A DNA stretch of 64,000 nucleotides from Chitinophagaceae bacterium. Lineage in GTDB: Bacteria; Bacteroidota; Bacteroidia; Chitinophagales; Chitinophagaceae. The stretch lies in the NCBI GenBank assembly GCA_023957755.1, contig JAMLGT010000007.1:62001-126000 (forward strand). The letters run 5' to 3'. The first letter of the stretch is position 1; the number at the start of each line of letters is the position of its first letter. Both the position numbers and the translations under genes were made by a program. Below are positions 1 through 8,673 of this stretch, one piece after another. The notes beneath the pieces were generated by a model. The model saw nothing but the letters and a program-made list of their open reading frames with translations, made no database searches and was not told the origin of the DNA.

Positions 1-333
1 TGGCAAAAACCCAGTTGTGTATTGATGAGCGAAAGCAACTACAGCGATGCCTTTATCTTTCCTTATGTGTTTAAAGAATTGGGTATAGGCAAACTGATAG
101 GTATGCCCGTAGCCGGTACAGGAACTGCTGTTTGGTGGGAGACGCAGATAGATCCTACGCTGGTTTTTGGTATCCCGATGATTGCCACTATTGGCAAAGA
201 AAACAGGCCTACTGAAGGATTACAGATAGAACCGGATATCAGGGTACCGTTGCCTTACGAAGAATTCCTTAATGGCCGTGACCCTCAGTTGCAGGCAGCA
301 GTGAAGGAGATGTTGAAAGAAACAGGCAACTAA
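1..333 (+). CDS. S41 family (tricorn/C-terminal processing type) peptidase, C-terminal part
   Basis: The reading frame is open from base 1, so the gene begins upstream of the window and only about 110 C-terminal residues are seen. The stretch reading KPSCVLMSESNYSDAF is the conserved S41 block in which the catalytic serine sits just before the acidic/aromatic run, and the following GKLIGMPVAGTGTAVWWE matches the glycine-rich loop of tricorn-like S41 proteases. The tail (EGLQIEPDIRVPLPYEEFLNGRDPQLQAAV) is the usual end of this family. Proteins of this kind are periplasmic or secreted proteases that degrade peptides. The N-terminal beta-propeller and PDZ parts expected for the tricorn type cannot be checked here. 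Confidence 0.75.
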   Translation, partial: WQKPSCVLMSESNYSDAFIFPYVFKELGIGKLIGMPVAGTGTAVWWETQIDPTLVFGIPMIATIGKENRPTEGLQIEPDIRVPLPYEEFLNGRDPQLQAAVKEMLKETGN

Positions 334-526
334 TATTATCTGCAGTAAACAGAAGAGACTTAATCGCCCTGGCAATCTGCCTATAAGGGAAGAAAGACTG
401 GGTATCATTTTACGAATGGCTTACATAAATACTATGAATCAGGATCAGCAGGAAATAACAAGGATATTACTTAAAGAGGTAGCAATCATGGCGCATTGAC
501 AGTCAGGTAAAATATGAATCATCTGT

Positions 527-563
527 AAAGGGAAAGGTAAGTGTTAATGCCTTTCCCCTTTTT
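527..563 (+). terminator. Rho-independent terminator candidate downstream of the S41 protease
   Basis: A stem AAGGGAAAGG / CCTTTCCCCTT (10 bp, one imperfection) closes a 12-nt loop and is followed directly by a run of T. It lies about 195 nt after the S41 stop codon. The rest of the 334-770 gap shows no convincing gene; only a 27-codon open frame from 415 could be read and nothing supports it. Confidence 0.6.
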
Positions 564-770
564 GTTTGCAATCGATATCCCATTGGCATTTGTAAGAGGA
601 CTCTCTTCTAACAAATAGATTCGGAAAATATTTTATAGAAACTCATAAAAGCACCGCTTTTTGTTTTTCATGCACAATAATTCCTCCTTTTTGACCGAAA
701 AGTCCTATCAGGCAGGGCACCTTCACGGGTAAATTCACCTCATGATTTATTCAAATTAAACCTTAATCAA

Positions 771-1604
771 ATGAAAAGATTATCAATCATCCTTATGCTC
801 GGACTATGCTCCGCTCTATTCATTCCCGATCAGGCAGTTGCACAGAAAAATCCGGTTGCTTCGCAGAAAAAACCGGCAGTTGCGCAGAAAAACCCGGTCA
901 TTGCATTTGAATATATGCAGGTGAAACCCGGCAACACGAAGGAATACATGCAGGTAGAAAATTTCTGGAGAGACATACACATCGCCCAACTGAAAAACGG
1001 AAACATCCTGGATTGGTTTGTCTGGGAAGTGGTAGCTCCTTACAGGATGGATAACCCTTACCAGTACGTGGTAATTACGGTCTATCCCGAATTCAGCGAT
1101 TTGCTCCACCCATACAAGGGAATCGATTTACCAAAAGTATTTTCTAAAATTCCTAAAGATTCTGTAGATAAGATGCTCACATTAACCGGGGAATCACGAG
1201 ACATGGTTCAGCAGGATATTTTCTTTACAGGCGACCCCATTGGCACCCTGCATCCGGACTCCATCAATTATATGTTGGTCAGTTTCTTAAAGATAACACC
1301 GGAGAAATCAAAAGGTTATGGTTCATTTATACAAGGCCACTGGTTACCTCTGGTAAGAAAGGTAGTAAAGGATGGTTATGCAGATATTTACTGGCAGGGT
1401 AGCGCAACTTTTAGTAACGATAATTCTGCGTATAACAGTATCATGGCAATTTGTTGGAAAAACGACAGTATGTACGACACCAGGCCTCCATTCGAAAAGT
1501 ATGAAAAAGAAGATCCGATAGCTTTTGAAGGATATAAATGGTACACAGAGATACATAATACACTTCTCAGGAAAGTGGTTTCCCTATCAGCTCCGGCAAA
1601 ATAA
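771..1604 (+). CDS. Secreted protein of unknown function (possible dimeric alpha-beta barrel fold)
   Basis: 277 residues. The first 24 form a clear signal peptide (MKRLSIILMLGLCSALFIPDQAVAQ). After it comes a low-complexity linker in which a seven-residue unit of the type AQKNPVA/SQKKPAV/AQKNPVI is repeated three times, probably by slippage. The remainder has the composition of a small beta-alpha sandwich; the segment EYMQVKPGNTKEYMQVENFW is reminiscent of NIPSNAP or antibiotic-biosynthesis-monooxygenase-like domains, which are ferredoxin-like dimers, but this is only a resemblance. No catalytic motif is visible. It is probably a single-gene unit, since 166 nt upstream follow a terminator and 173 nt separate it from the next gene. 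The function is unknown. Confidence 0.6.
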   Translation: MKRLSIILMLGLCSALFIPDQAVAQKNPVASQKKPAVAQKNPVIAFEYMQVKPGNTKEYMQVENFWRDIHIAQLKNGNILDWFVWEVVAPYRMDNPYQYVVITVYPEFSDLLHPYKGIDLPKVFSKIPKDSVDKMLTLTGESRDMVQQDIFFTGDPIGTLHPDSINYMLVSFLKITPEKSKGYGSFIQGHWLPLVRKVVKDGYADIYWQGSATFSNDNSAYNSIMAICWKNDSMYDTRPPFEKYEKEDPIAFEGYKWYTEIHNTLLRKVVSLSAPAK

Positions 1605-1777
1605 GCTGAGAGAACTAACAGTAATAAACCGGCCTTGCTTACAAACTGACTAACGGGCGATCGAAACAGGGTATCATTTAATGTATTACAACTCTATTTC
1701 GGATTGGATGGGCACAAAATAAAACTTAAAATTATACAGATGTAACCTGGCTGATCCTGATTGCAAAAATTACTGCC

Positions 1778-2761
1778 ATGAAGAGAATAAAATGCAAGAC
1801 GATCATCGCAGTGCGGTCAATCCCCGAATGGTTGACAGCCTTGCCTTTTGAACGGGCAAAAGGATTAGCTCGTTTCTGTATAGTCTTTGCAGGGTTAATG
1901 TGCTCCACATCATGCAGTTTTAACAGGCAATTCCTCAAGCCCGATATAATACCGGCTAACACTACAAGGGCAAGGCTGGAAGAGGCAGGAGCCGATTCCA
2001 TAATTGTACTATTCAATCCCACCAATCACCAACCGGTATTCACAAAGAACGGTTCTGATATACTCAACTTGCCCTTTACCATTGAAAGTGTAGTTTTTAA
2101 AAGTGCGAATGGTGATCTTCTAAACGGATGGTTCATAAAGCCCAAAGATGTGAAGCCCACCGTTACCCTACTCCATCTACATGGGAATGGTGGTTCTCTG
2201 TTAACCCAGTATCAGGCTATTTCGCCATTGGCAAAATATGGTTTTCAAATTTTTGCATTTGACTATAGCGGCTTTGGATTTTCGGAAGGGAAAGCCACCA
2301 CTAAGAATGTGCTGATCGATGCAAACTCAGCACTAAACTACTTAAAGACCAGAGAAGACATCAGGAATACTCCTATCGTCATTTACGGACAGTCATTGGG
2401 CGGGCATCTCGCAGCAGTATTAGCAAGCCGGAGACAATCTGATATTGATGGACTGGTACTCGAAGGTGCTTTCTCATCTCCAAAAGATATTGCTGCAAAG
2501 CAGGCCGGATTTATAGCCCGACTACTGGTGAGGCAAAGATACAGCGCCGTAAAATCCATCGAAGCATTCCACAAACCTGTATTAATAATCCATAGCACTG
2601 AAGACAAGACGGTACCTTTAGAAATGGGACAGAAGCTATTTGAGCATGCTAATGCTCCTAAAAGCTTTTATGAGATCCGAAAGTGCCATATCTGTGGGCC
2701 GCAATTTTATGCAGACAGTATTTCAAGCAAAATCAATAACATGATTCACACAAAAGAATAA
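1778..2761 (+). CDS. Alpha/beta hydrolase, predicted lipoprotein
   Basis: 327 residues. The nucleophile elbow GQSLGG places the catalytic serine at residue 206. The oxyanion region HGNGGS is at 135-140, the acid is probably D276 in HSTEDKTVP, and the histidine is probably H304 in KCHICGP, although the usual GHND context is altered to CHIC. The N-terminus carries a hydrophobic stretch (FCIVFAGLMCSTSC, 33-46) with two cysteines that could serve as lipobox, preceded by an unusually long basic extension. The true start may therefore be a later non-ATG codon. The fold is that of the BEM46/YqiA-like serine hydrolases with unknown substrates. The protein probably sits on the periplasmic face of a membrane. 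Confidence 0.7.
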   Translation: MKRIKCKTIIAVRSIPEWLTALPFERAKGLARFCIVFAGLMCSTSCSFNRQFLKPDIIPANTTRARLEEAGADSIIVLFNPTNHQPVFTKNGSDILNLPFTIESVVFKSANGDLLNGWFIKPKDVKPTVTLLHLHGNGGSLLTQYQAISPLAKYGFQIFAFDYSGFGFSEGKATTKNVLIDANSALNYLKTREDIRNTPIVIYGQSLGGHLAAVLASRRQSDIDGLVLEGAFSSPKDIAAKQAGFIARLLVRQRYSAVKSIEAFHKPVLIIHSTEDKTVPLEMGQKLFEHANAPKSFYEIRKCHICGPQFYADSISSKINNMIHTKE

Positions 2762-2833
2762 ATCCCATAGATCCCCATCAATACTAAAAAATTTAAAGAG
2801 ACACAAGAATCAGTCAATATTAAACAGGAATAG

Positions 2834-3295
2834 ATGAAATCATTCTCGCATTATATCAAAAAACGAAAAATAAGGCTACTACCCGGGGGATTTTATCTCA
2901 GATGGGAGTTGGAATTGCTTTCGGCATTCGTCTTAATTGCAGTACTGGCAAAGGTTCCGGAATGGACACGATTCTCTACACTCTCTTTTATGGAAGAAAG
3001 AGCCAACCTGGTTACTTACGGAATTTTTGTATTCTGCGACATGCTAATTGCTGCACTTGCTGTCTATATATGTATGAGGTTTCTCTGGATCTGCCTCATC
3101 ACATTCCGCCAGGTTACGAATTCCGATAAGCTAGTATTTACAAGGCAGATCGATCAGATAGCAGAGATCCTCATTTCTATATGCATCGTACTTCTTGTAA
3201 TTGCATTCCTTACCTATATGTTCGCACTGCTGCTCGGCTATTTGCAAACTGAAATGACTAATAAAATAGTAAGACCATCTCAAATGAACTTGTAA
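2834..3295 (+). CDS. Small integral membrane protein of unknown function
   Basis: 153 residues with a basic N-terminus (KKRKIRLLPGG) and three hydrophobic segments at about 27-43, 62-90 and 110-134, the last followed by a short polar tail. I recognise no family. It follows the hydrolase gene by 72 nt on the same strand and could be co-transcribed. The open frame, the ATG and the hydrophobic pattern support a real gene, but nothing shows its role. Confidence 0.45.
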   Translation: MKSFSHYIKKRKIRLLPGGFYLRWELELLSAFVLIAVLAKVPEWTRFSTLSFMEERANLVTYGIFVFCDMLIAALAVYICMRFLWICLITFRQVTNSDKLVFTRQIDQIAEILISICIVLLVIAFLTYMFALLLGYLQTEMTNKIVRPSQMNL

Positions 3296-3445
3296 ACACA
3301 TCCTTATGCCAAATCACAGACTTCATTCTCTTGCCCGCTCACGCCTTCATCTATTTCAAATATCCCCCATTCCACAAGCAAATAAAGCCGTCGGCTCATT
3401 CACATCGGCTAACAATAAGTACACTCACTTTTATGCTTCACCTGG

Positions 3446-4049
3446 CGACCCATACTTATCTAAACTTTAGTACTTTCACCCTATCATTTTTTCATCTCCA
3501 TAACCACGATTCAAATTTTGAAATCATTCCTCATCATTTGCATAGCAGCAGCAACGCTCTCAATGGTGTCATGCAACCAAAAAAATAATTCAAATAAAGC
3601 AGAATCTGATATTGACACTGCAACTAATAAGGACTTGAATACGCTGCTTGAATAAGTATTGGGATGAGAATGCAAGACTATTTCCATTACAGGCTACTGC
3701 CAATGGAGATAACAGGTATAATGATCAATTGCCCAATGACCAGGCAGCGGCTTTTCGGGATACACTCCGAAATTATTATCAAACCTACCTGGATGAAATA
3801 AAAAAGCTTGACCGCAGTCAATTAGACGCCAACAACAAAATCAGTTACGACATTTTTGTGTATGAAATGAACAGCCAGTTGGATGGACTGAAACTGAATA
3901 CCTGGATGATGCCATTTTATCAGATCAACGGAATACCCACATTATTGCCCCTGGGCAAAACGATGTTTCCTTTTAGGACAGTGAAAGATTATGACAATTG
4001 GCTAAGCCGTTTAAACAAATTCCCAGTCTGGGCAGAAAGGAAAAACTGA
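3446..4049 (+). pseudogene. Broken 5' copy of the DUF885 lipoprotein gene
   Basis: From about 3446 to 3917 this stretch is nearly identical to the upstream region and 5' end of the intact DUF885 gene (about 8604-9070). Both possible start codons are destroyed (ATG to ACG at the first, ATG to TTG at 3518). A single extra T after codon 45 creates TAA at 3653-3655 and shifts the frame, which resumes as NKYWDENARLFPLQ. After the shared WMMPF the sequences diverge but stay recognisable (TVKDYDNWLSRL), then this copy stops at 4049 after about 180 codons against 600 in the family. It cannot make the peptidase. It is best read as a truncated paralogue whose front has been homogenised with the intact gene, or as a recent partial duplication. 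Confidence 0.85.
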
Positions 4050-4355
4050 TCTGTACTAAAAAAGATAGCCGCATTTTAGAGTGAAAACAATAAATTCTTA
4101 CCTTCTGTTTTAAACAGAAAATTCGGCTTCGTTTCCATTGAATCTTTTTGAAAAAAATGTAGATAAAATTTTTAGCTTTTGCTATCTTCATATCCTAATT
4201 GCTTTACAATGAAGAAATTACAATTGTTTAGCCATTACTTTAACCGCTTGGAAAGCTACACTGCACTTCACTGAAAACCCTAAAATTATTTACCGAATAT
4301 TTCATTGGGCCTTATTGTGGTCAATGGAGTTGATAAAAAAGTCAATTAAGAACCC
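4050..4355. other. Intergenic stretch without a gene
   Basis: 306 bases of AT-rich sequence between the broken DUF885 copy and the sensor-kinase gene. The only structure seen is a short palindrome around 4104-4120 (TTCTGTTTTAAACAGAA), which might be an operator or a weak terminator. I see no coding potential. Confidence 0.4.
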
Positions 4356-4499
4356 ATGCATTTTTGCACATTCCTCAAAAACCAAATCAAAATTATTTTT
4401 TGGATTTCGCTATTTCTTGTTTCCTGACATCAGTCCGATGAAGTAACTCCGCCAGAAGATTTTAGCGGCTACCCACAACCGGTTACAGGTCCATTAGAG
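4356..4499 (+). other. Lipoprotein signal of the sensor kinase, interrupted by TGA at the lipobox cysteine
   Basis: In the same frame as the kinase that follows, an ATG at 4356 begins MHFCTFLKNQIKIIF..., a basic then hydrophobic leader ending LFLVS. The next codon, 4425-4427, is TGA, and after it the frame continues HQSDEVTPPEDFSGYPQPVTG straight into the kinase. LFLVS followed by cysteine would be a textbook lipobox, so TGA stands exactly where TGT or TGC is expected. Read as written, the kinase has lost its signal peptide, or starts from a later codon. A point mutation or base-call error is the simplest cause. Confidence 0.7.
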
Positions 4500-7400
4500 T
4501 TGACAGCGCCCGCTCCGTTGCATTGGGATACGCTGGCAAAGGGGGTAATCAAACCTGAAGTATTCCCATTGGATTTTTCAAAGCGCGACGGATTCCCTTA
4601 CGATTCTTCAGGCTTCAAACCATTGCCAGAGCCTCCCACCACTTCGCAATTCAATTTTTCATCCTTACCCACAAGGGCTTTTGAACTTGAAAAATTAGAG
4701 GCTTACCCTCTTGAAATGAAAACCCGGGTGTTGCCTAAACCAGCTTCAACTTTTCCACTGGAAATTCCAACCAGAGTAGCTGCAGCTAATATGGACATTA
4801 GAAGCTGGCCACAGATTACTAAACTTAATTTAATAATCCGGAAAATGCAATTAGACAGTTCAGGAATTCTGTGGCTGGCTACCTCAGACGGTATTTATAG
4901 TCTTGACGGATCCTTTCTGACAAGTGTATTACCCGGGTTTGTGGCAGATGGATTGCTTTTTGACAATGATGGAAATTTGTGGACAACAGACAAGGGTAAT
5001 AACTCACAATCAAATCTTGTAAAAATCAACTTTAAAAACAAAACAGTTGAAAGATCCATTGCGACGTTTAAGCTTACAAATTTACCAACCCTGGATTTGG
5101 ACAATGCAGGAAACATCTGGGTTTCAGGTGCTCCCACATCTCCCCCCATAGTACTCAATATAAGAGACATGACTTATCGTATGCTGGATGCAAAATCCGG
5201 ATTCAGGAGTAGTCGTTATTATGAACCTTTGGTTGACAGGGAAGGCAGGATATGGTACGGCTCGCGCAATGGGATTGAAATCATTGACAATAAAGAAAAC
5301 AGGGTTTATCATATTACAAAGGATCATGGATTGCTGTCGGATACTATCAGAGCAAGAATTTCTGACAAGGATAATAATGTATGGGTAACAACACCAATGG
5401 GTGTGGATGCCATATCCATGGGTTCAGGTACTATCAGGCATTTTAAATTATATAGTAAAGAGAATATTATTCCCTATCAGTTGTTGTTTGATAAGACCGG
5501 ACAGTTATGGCTCGCTAATGAGGAGGGTCCGGATATTTTAAATATAAAAGAAAATACCTTCCGCCACACGGGCATAGTCAAAGACTTGACAAATGAATTA
5601 ATTTTAGACATCATTGAAAATAATAATGGCCTTATTGTTTTTGCCGGATTTAGTAATAATACGGGGTATCCTACCCTGTATTCAATTGGTCAATTTGGAA
5701 AAACAGTACATCCGTTTGGAACATTACCTATTATTTGTACAGCAGAGGATTCTAAAGGGAATATTTGGGTTGGTACTGATAAAGGTGTATTGGTTATAGA
5801 TTCTTCAAGAAACAAATATTATGAACTGAAAGTAAAAGATGGTCTTTCAAACCCAATTGTCCAGTCTGTAACAGAACAGCAAGGTAAGGTAGTGATTACA
5901 ACTGAGGATGGGTATAATATTTTTGATCCGGATAAGAATGAATTGCGCAGGATCAATCAAAAGGATGGACTGGTAACAGATTCTGTTTATTCATTCATGA
6001 CAGACAGTGACGGTAACCAATGGATAGTAGGGAATTCCGCCGGCATCATCAAATACGATGCGGCCAATCATTTATTTATGAGGGTAGATATGAAAGGCGG
6101 ATTAAACGGAAATATAATCATTCAAATCCTGAAAATAGGTGGCAATAAAATTGTCATTATACCCCAGGACAGTGGTCCTGCTATTATTGATACCCGAAAT
6201 AACACTATTCAAACAATAAAGGGAAATGAATTACTAAATAGCGTTTTATCGAAAGGTACATTGTTTGACGGCAATGGACGTCTTTGGGTCCATGGTTTTT
6301 CCGGAAACGATAAATATGGTTTATTTATGATGGACTTTCCTCACAATACACTTACTCACTTTACAACAAAGGAAGGACTACCCGACAACAGTATATATTC
6401 TGTGCTGGAATATAAAGGAGAAATTCTGGCCGGTGCTTTTCAGAAAATTGTAAAAATCACACCTCCCGAACTATCATCAAATAAAATGTGGAGGACATCG
6501 ATCCTGGCTAATTCGGAAACGCTCAGGAAAAATACAAATAGCTACCTCAGTGATGCAATAACAAAAGGAGGTGATTATTTTTGGGGTGATGACGGGCTTT
6601 CCATTATTTACGGAATTCATGCCGATACAACATCTGCCAATGTTGTCATAAAAGGAATTAGTGTTATGGGCACTGAACTTTCCTTTATAAGCCAGGAATT
6701 ATTGAAAATTAGTGATTCTGCTCAGGAGAAAAAATCAGAATCTCTTGAAGCTGCAGGATATATAACCCGCGGCGAAGTAAGATGGGACAGTATAAGGGGT
6801 AATAATTATTTGCCCGTCAATCTTTCTCTGCCTCACGATCAGAATGTTATCCAGTTCCATTTTGTTGAAGCTGGTATTGGCAGACCTGACAATATTCAGT
6901 ATGCCTATGTACTGGAGGGTATAGATAAAAAGTGGACACAAACCACTAAATCCGAAACGGAAACCTATCTCAACCTTCCTCCGAGTGATTATACTTTTAA
7001 AGTAACAAGCAGATGGAAAAATGGAAAATGGAATGAGCCGGCTGTATTCAGTTTCACCATTCGTCCTCCGTGGTATCTTACGTGGTGGGCTTACATTTTG
7101 TATGCAATGGCTGCTGCATTAGTGGTGAGTCTGATTGTACGGATTCAGAAGGCCAGGGCAATAGCTCGTGAGCGGCAACATTCCGAAATAAGAGAAGCTA
7201 AGCTGAAAGCAGATGCTGAAAATGAGCGACGCCGAAATATTGAACTCATCAGCGAAATGGGAAAAGATATTACAGGTTCTCTGTCTTTCAGGAACATCAT
7301 CAACACAGTGTATGGGCATGTAAACACTTTAATGGATGCATCTATTTTTGGAGTGGGGATATTTAATAAGGAAAAGAAACAATTGGAGTTTCCTGCTACC

Positions 7401-8552
7401 AAAGAAAACGGCACTACCCTGCCCCCCTACAGTTATGATGTGGATGATCCTAATCGACCTGCCTGCTGGTGCTTCAGAAATGAAAAGAAATTCATAGTCA
7501 ATGATTTTGAGAAAGAGCATAAGAATTATGTTTCAGACATTTCAGATACAGTTGCGGGCAATCAGGCATCTTCAATCATTTATCTGCCACTTATCCATAA
7601 GGGAAATTGTATGGGTGTTATCACTGCCCAGAGTTTTAAGAAGGATGCGTATAATGATTACCATATCAACATTCTTGAAAGCCTTGCCACCTATGCTGCT
7701 GTGGCACTTGACAATGCAGAGACCTATCGCAACCTGCAGGCTACACAGGTGCAGTTAGTCCAGAGCGAAAAGATGGCTTCGCTCGGCGAACTCACTGCCG
7801 GTATTGCTCATGAGATTCAGAACCCGCTAAACTTCGTAAACAATTTTGCAGAAGTAAATATGGATCTCATTAAAGAAATGCATGAGAGTATTGAAAAAGG
7901 TGATTATGATGAGGTAAAAGAACTTGCCACCAATATATCGGGCAATGAAGAGAAGATCATTTTTCATGGCAAACGTGCAGACGGTATTGTCAAGAGTATG
8001 CTCCAGCACTCCAGAAGCAGCAGTGATACCAAAGTGCTTACCGATATCAATAATCTCTGTGATGAATACCTGCGGCTTGCCTACCACGGTTTGCGCGCAA
8101 AGGATAAATCATTTAACTCGGGAATGGAAACAGATTTTGACGAATCAGCAGGGAGCATCAACATAGTACCGCAGGAAATCGGTAGGGTAATTCTCAATTT
8201 GATCAACAATGCGTTTTATGCCTGTGTTGAGCGTAGTCGAAGTGCAGAAAATGACAAGAGCAGGCATGCTTCGGCTGGGTCAGCAAGCAATTTTTATGAA
8301 CCAACCGTGAAGGTAGCAACCAAAAAATACGGAAATAAAATTTTGATTTCTGTAAAAGATAACGGCAATGGCATTCCTTCAACCATCAAAGACAAAATTT
8401 TTCAACCATTCTTTACTACCAAACCTACAGGACAGGGTACAGGACTGGGCTTGAGTTTGAGTTATGATATTGTGAAAGCGCATGGTGGAGACATTAAAGT
8501 GGAAAGCGAGGAGGGTGAAGGAAGTACATTCATCGTAGCCTTACCGATATAG
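4500..8552 (+). CDS. Reg_prop/Y_Y_Y sensor histidine kinase with GAF domain
   Basis: About 1350 residues counted from the TTG at 4500; the original start is probably ATG 4356 (see the separate entry). Order: proline-rich linker (1-100); two-component propeller repeats such as DSSGILWLATSDGIYSL, DNAGNIWVSG and DSKGNIWVGTDKGV (about 115-680); Y_Y_Y domain (about 785-853); one transmembrane helix (about 862-882); coiled coil; GAF domain (about 925-1070); HisKA with H1104 in GIAHEIQNPLNF; HATPase with the N box NLINNAFYA, DNGNGIP and GTGLGLSLSYDIV. The periplasmic propeller presumably binds a ligand and the kinase phosphorylates a separate regulator, as no receiver domain is attached. A 23-residue insertion (1242-1264) sits between the N box and the next strand; the paralogous kinase at 11.3 kb lacks it. 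It is encoded by a palindromic repeat. Confidence 0.85.
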   Translation: MTAPAPLHWDTLAKGVIKPEVFPLDFSKRDGFPYDSSGFKPLPEPPTTSQFNFSSLPTRAFELEKLEAYPLEMKTRVLPKPASTFPLEIPTRVAAANMDIRSWPQITKLNLIIRKMQLDSSGILWLATSDGIYSLDGSFLTSVLPGFVADGLLFDNDGNLWTTDKGNNSQSNLVKINFKNKTVERSIATFKLTNLPTLDLDNAGNIWVSGAPTSPPIVLNIRDMTYRMLDAKSGFRSSRYYEPLVDREGRIWYGSRNGIEIIDNKENRVYHITKDHGLLSDTIRARISDKDNNVWVTTPMGVDAISMGSGTIRHFKLYSKENIIPYQLLFDKTGQLWLANEEGPDILNIKENTFRHTGIVKDLTNELILDIIENNNGLIVFAGFSNNTGYPTLYSIGQFGKTVHPFGTLPIICTAEDSKGNIWVGTDKGVLVIDSSRNKYYELKVKDGLSNPIVQSVTEQQGKVVITTEDGYNIFDPDKNELRRINQKDGLVTDSVYSFMTDSDGNQWIVGNSAGIIKYDAANHLFMRVDMKGGLNGNIIIQILKIGGNKIVIIPQDSGPAIIDTRNNTIQTIKGNELLNSVLSKGTLFDGNGRLWVHGFSGNDKYGLFMMDFPHNTLTHFTTKEGLPDNSIYSVLEYKGEILAGAFQKIVKITPPELSSNKMWRTSILANSETLRKNTNSYLSDAITKGGDYFWGDDGLSIIYGIHADTTSANVVIKGISVMGTELSFISQELLKISDSAQEKKSESLEAAGYITRGEVRWDSIRGNNYLPVNLSLPHDQNVIQFHFVEAGIGRPDNIQYAYVLEGIDKKWTQTTKSETETYLNLPPSDYTFKVTSRWKNGKWNEPAVFSFTIRPPWYLTWWAYILYAMAAALVVSLIVRIQKARAIARERQHSEIREAKLKADAENERRRNIELISEMGKDITGSLSFRNIINTVYGHVNTLMDASIFGVGIFNKEKKQLEFPATKENGTTLPPYSYDVDDPNRPACWCFRNEKKFIVNDFEKEHKNYVSDISDTVAGNQASSIIYLPLIHKGNCMGVITAQSFKKDAYNDYHINILESLATYAAVALDNAETYRNLQATQVQLVQSEKMASLGELTAGIAHEIQNPLNFVNNFAEVNMDLIKEMHESIEKGDYDEVKELATNISGNEEKIIFHGKRADGIVKSMLQHSRSSSDTKVLTDINNLCDEYLRLAYHGLRAKDKSFNSGMETDFDESAGSINIVPQEIGRVILNLINNAFYACVERSRSAENDKSRHASAGSASNFYEPTVKVATKKYGNKILISVKDNGNGIPSTIKDKIFQPFFTTKPTGQGTGLGLSLSYDIVKAHGGDIKVESEEGEGSTFIVALPI
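8224..8291 (+). repeat. Palindromic element inserted in frame in the kinase ATPase domain
   Basis: The arms TGAGCGTAGTCGAAG and CTTCGGCTGGGTCA are imperfect reverse complements separated by about 25 nt. The left arm resembles the TGAGCnnAGTCGAAG repeats commonly seen between genes in this phylum; a related half (CCTTCGACAAGCTGA) occurs at about 14670. The element adds about 23 codons without breaking the frame. Confidence 0.6.
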
Positions 8553-8673
8553 AAATTTCACCTCTTTTAGAATTTAGCACAGCGTTAATTTCATACATCA
8601 GCAACCCATAATTATCTAAACTTTAGTACTTTCAACCTATCATTTTTTCATCTCCATAACCATGATTCAAATT

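Noticed and set aside
3331..3588. 85-codon open frame before the broken DUF885 copy
   Set aside because: Its second half is the duplicated DUF885 leader read in the wrong frame; the intact copy shows the proper frame.
4425..4427. Selenocysteine codon at the lipobox
   Set aside because: Nothing in the window supports selenocysteine machinery, and a one-base change from TGT/TGC explains it; kept only as a finding to check.
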